Shown in pieces: positions 62,892 through 64,000 of a stretch of 64,000 bases of DNA. Within the stretch, counting starts at the first letter, position 1. Each line of letters opens with the position of its first letter. Origin of the DNA: Mesorhabditis belari (taxonomy: Eukaryota > Nematoda > Chromadorea > Rhabditida > Rhabditidae); contig CAUEEP010000923.1 of assembly GCA_958450365.1 (NCBI GenBank), positions 389,501 to 453,500 of the forward strand, given 5' to 3'. The position numbers were made by a program, and so were the translations under genes. Below the pieces are notes generated by a model. It was not told the DNA's origin. It was given only the letters and a program-made list of their open reading frames with translations, and made no database searches.

Positions 62892-63068
62892 ATGTTCAAA
62901 ATCTATCGAGAGATGAGAGTTGTACCACCTGAGCGGAAAAGATCAGACAAAAAAAAAATAATTGAAAAGGCACAAAAATTGTCAGCGATTGTGAAAAAAA
63001 GAATATATAACTTATTTCGAAAATTTTGGGCAATCATCGGTTTCACGAAGAAAAAATATTACCGGTAA
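62892..63068 (+). CDS. Possible 58-residue basic ORF
   Basis: MFKIYREMRVVPPERKRSDK, then KKIIEKAQKLSAIVKKRIYN and LFRKFWAIIGFTKKKYYR, taa at 63066-63068. Strongly basic with an amphipathic middle. No splice signals or homologue known to me; it may be chance in AT-rich DNA. Confidence 0.2.
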   Translation: MFKIYREMRVVPPERKRSDKKKIIEKAQKLSAIVKKRIYNLFRKFWAIIGFTKKKYYR

Positions 63069-63289
63069 ATAAAGGGCGAATTTTGGGGGGGTTATATAGC
63101 TTGGAAACGTAAGGCATCTAGTGGATTAGATTTTGTTTACTTGAATATGCTTAATGTTCTGTAATCTATCAAAAGCATAGAACTAGGGTCTACTAATGGT
63201 TACTGTAGGACTGTAGGGATACTGGCTGTCTACTAATGGCAGTGTATTGTCTACTCTATTACTAGGCACCAGTAGCTTACTACAGTAGA

Positions 63290-63860
63290 CTGTACTTGTT
63301 GAAGTTTACTGTGCTACAGTTTACAGTACAGTCTACAGTAGTCTAGTCTACAGTAGCCTACGTAGCCCAGTCTACAGTCTACGGTAGTCTACGTAGTCTA
63401 CTCTACAGCCTACAGTAGTCTACGTAGTCTAGTCTACAGTCTACGTAGCCTAGTCTACAGTCTACAGTAGTCTAGCCTACAGTCTACAGTAGTCTACGTA
63501 GTCTAGTCTACAGTCTACAGTAGTCTACGTAGTCTAGTCTACAGTCTACAGTAGTCTACGTAGTCTAGTCTACAGTCTACAGTAGTCTACGTAGTCTAGT
63601 CTACAATCTACAATTGTCTGCGTAGTCTAGTCTGCAATAGTCTACAGGTACAGCCTGTACTTACTGTAGTCTAGTGCATGCTTCTCATTTTTAGCGGATT
63701 CTGTCTGTAGTGTTGTCTTCCTACAGTGCTACGATCTACATTACTTATTGTAGTTTACTGTAGTAAGCCACAGTTATCACAGTACGTTACAGTAGCCATC
63801 TATTGCCTACAGTACGCTACAGTAACCGGCTATTTAGAGTACTGTAGTCTATTTGTTTCT
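63290..63860. repeat. CTACAGTAGTCTACGTAG satellite
   Basis: A roughly 31-base unit, tctacagtctacagtagtct acgtagtctag, is tandemly repeated with high identity at 63440-63610 and decays outward. Nearly every base is part of a CTACAGTA or CTACGTAG word, so the array is strongly self-complementary. Confidence 0.9.
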
Positions 63861-64000
63861 AATCATTTATAGATTACTGTAGTTTTATTCAAGTTCTACA
63901 TAACCAAACCCACTAGATGCTTTACTTGAAAGCTCAAAAAAACAAAATCTCAAGCGAAATCTCAAAATGTTCATCGTTCAATTTTCAAAAGCGTTCAAAA

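Noticed and set aside
63290..63640. Regular spacing suggesting a CRISPR array
   Set aside because: There are no unique spacers between units and the DNA is from a nematode nucleus; it is a simple satellite.

Overview
The window is nuclear DNA of a nematode. Genes are split by many short AT-rich introns (often 40-60 bases, with gt starts and tttag or tttcag ends), genes are compact, and several are nematode-type: an EGO-1/RRF-like RNA-dependent RNA polymerase, vig-1, icd-2, qdpr-1, ipla-1 and an EXC-4/EXL-1-like CLIC protein. The species is not identified. The intergenic sequence and introns do not read as Caenorhabditis elegans. All gene models below were spliced by eye from the DNA.

Layout. 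0-4 kb: the 3' end of an unrecognised + strand gene, two inverted-repeat elements, then a small single-pass membrane protein gene. 4.4-12.7 kb: a full-length RdRP gene (+) whose largest intron carries an intronless, broken gene of unknown family. 13.2-17.4 kb: two adjacent minus-strand genes for B-box-like zinc/coiled-coil proteins; the first intron of the upstream one holds a pogo/Tigger-type transposon. 18.4-22.3 kb: phospholipase B-like hydrolase (-). 23.6-26.8 kb: dihydropteridine reductase (-) with a mariner-type MITE, a palindromic MITE and a tRNA-like sequence in its introns. 26.8-33.7 kb: gene-poor, filled with tandem and inverted repeats. 33.7-37.7 kb: a four-helix membrane protein (+) with the NAC-alpha gene nested antisense in one intron. 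38.3-41.8 kb: DDHD phospholipase (-). 42.4-44.0 kb: 26S proteasome ATPase RPT4 (+). 44.3-47.3 kb: a second four-helix membrane protein (+). 49.9-53.1 kb: CLIC-like gene (+) with a mariner transposase fossil in an intron. 54.2-57.5 kb: a secreted nematode-type protein and a possible small neighbour (-). 58.4-60.3 kb: vig-1 (-). 62.3-62.8 kb: the end of a small + strand gene, then a CTACAGTA-rich satellite to the window end.

Functionally most genes are unrelated housekeeping genes. The exceptions are the RdRP and vig-1, both tied to small-RNA silencing, which lie 46 kb apart with many silencing targets (transposons and MITEs) between them.

The strongest novel signal is a terminal-repeat family beginning ACCGTAAATACTGTAAT. 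One 1.3 kb member carries a decayed pogo/Tigger DDE transposase. At least four shorter palindromic elements and several half-copies share the same or a closely related end. A second MITE family (GTACTTTGTGCTC ends) is also repeated across the window. The second point of interest is the broken intronless gene in the RdRP intron.
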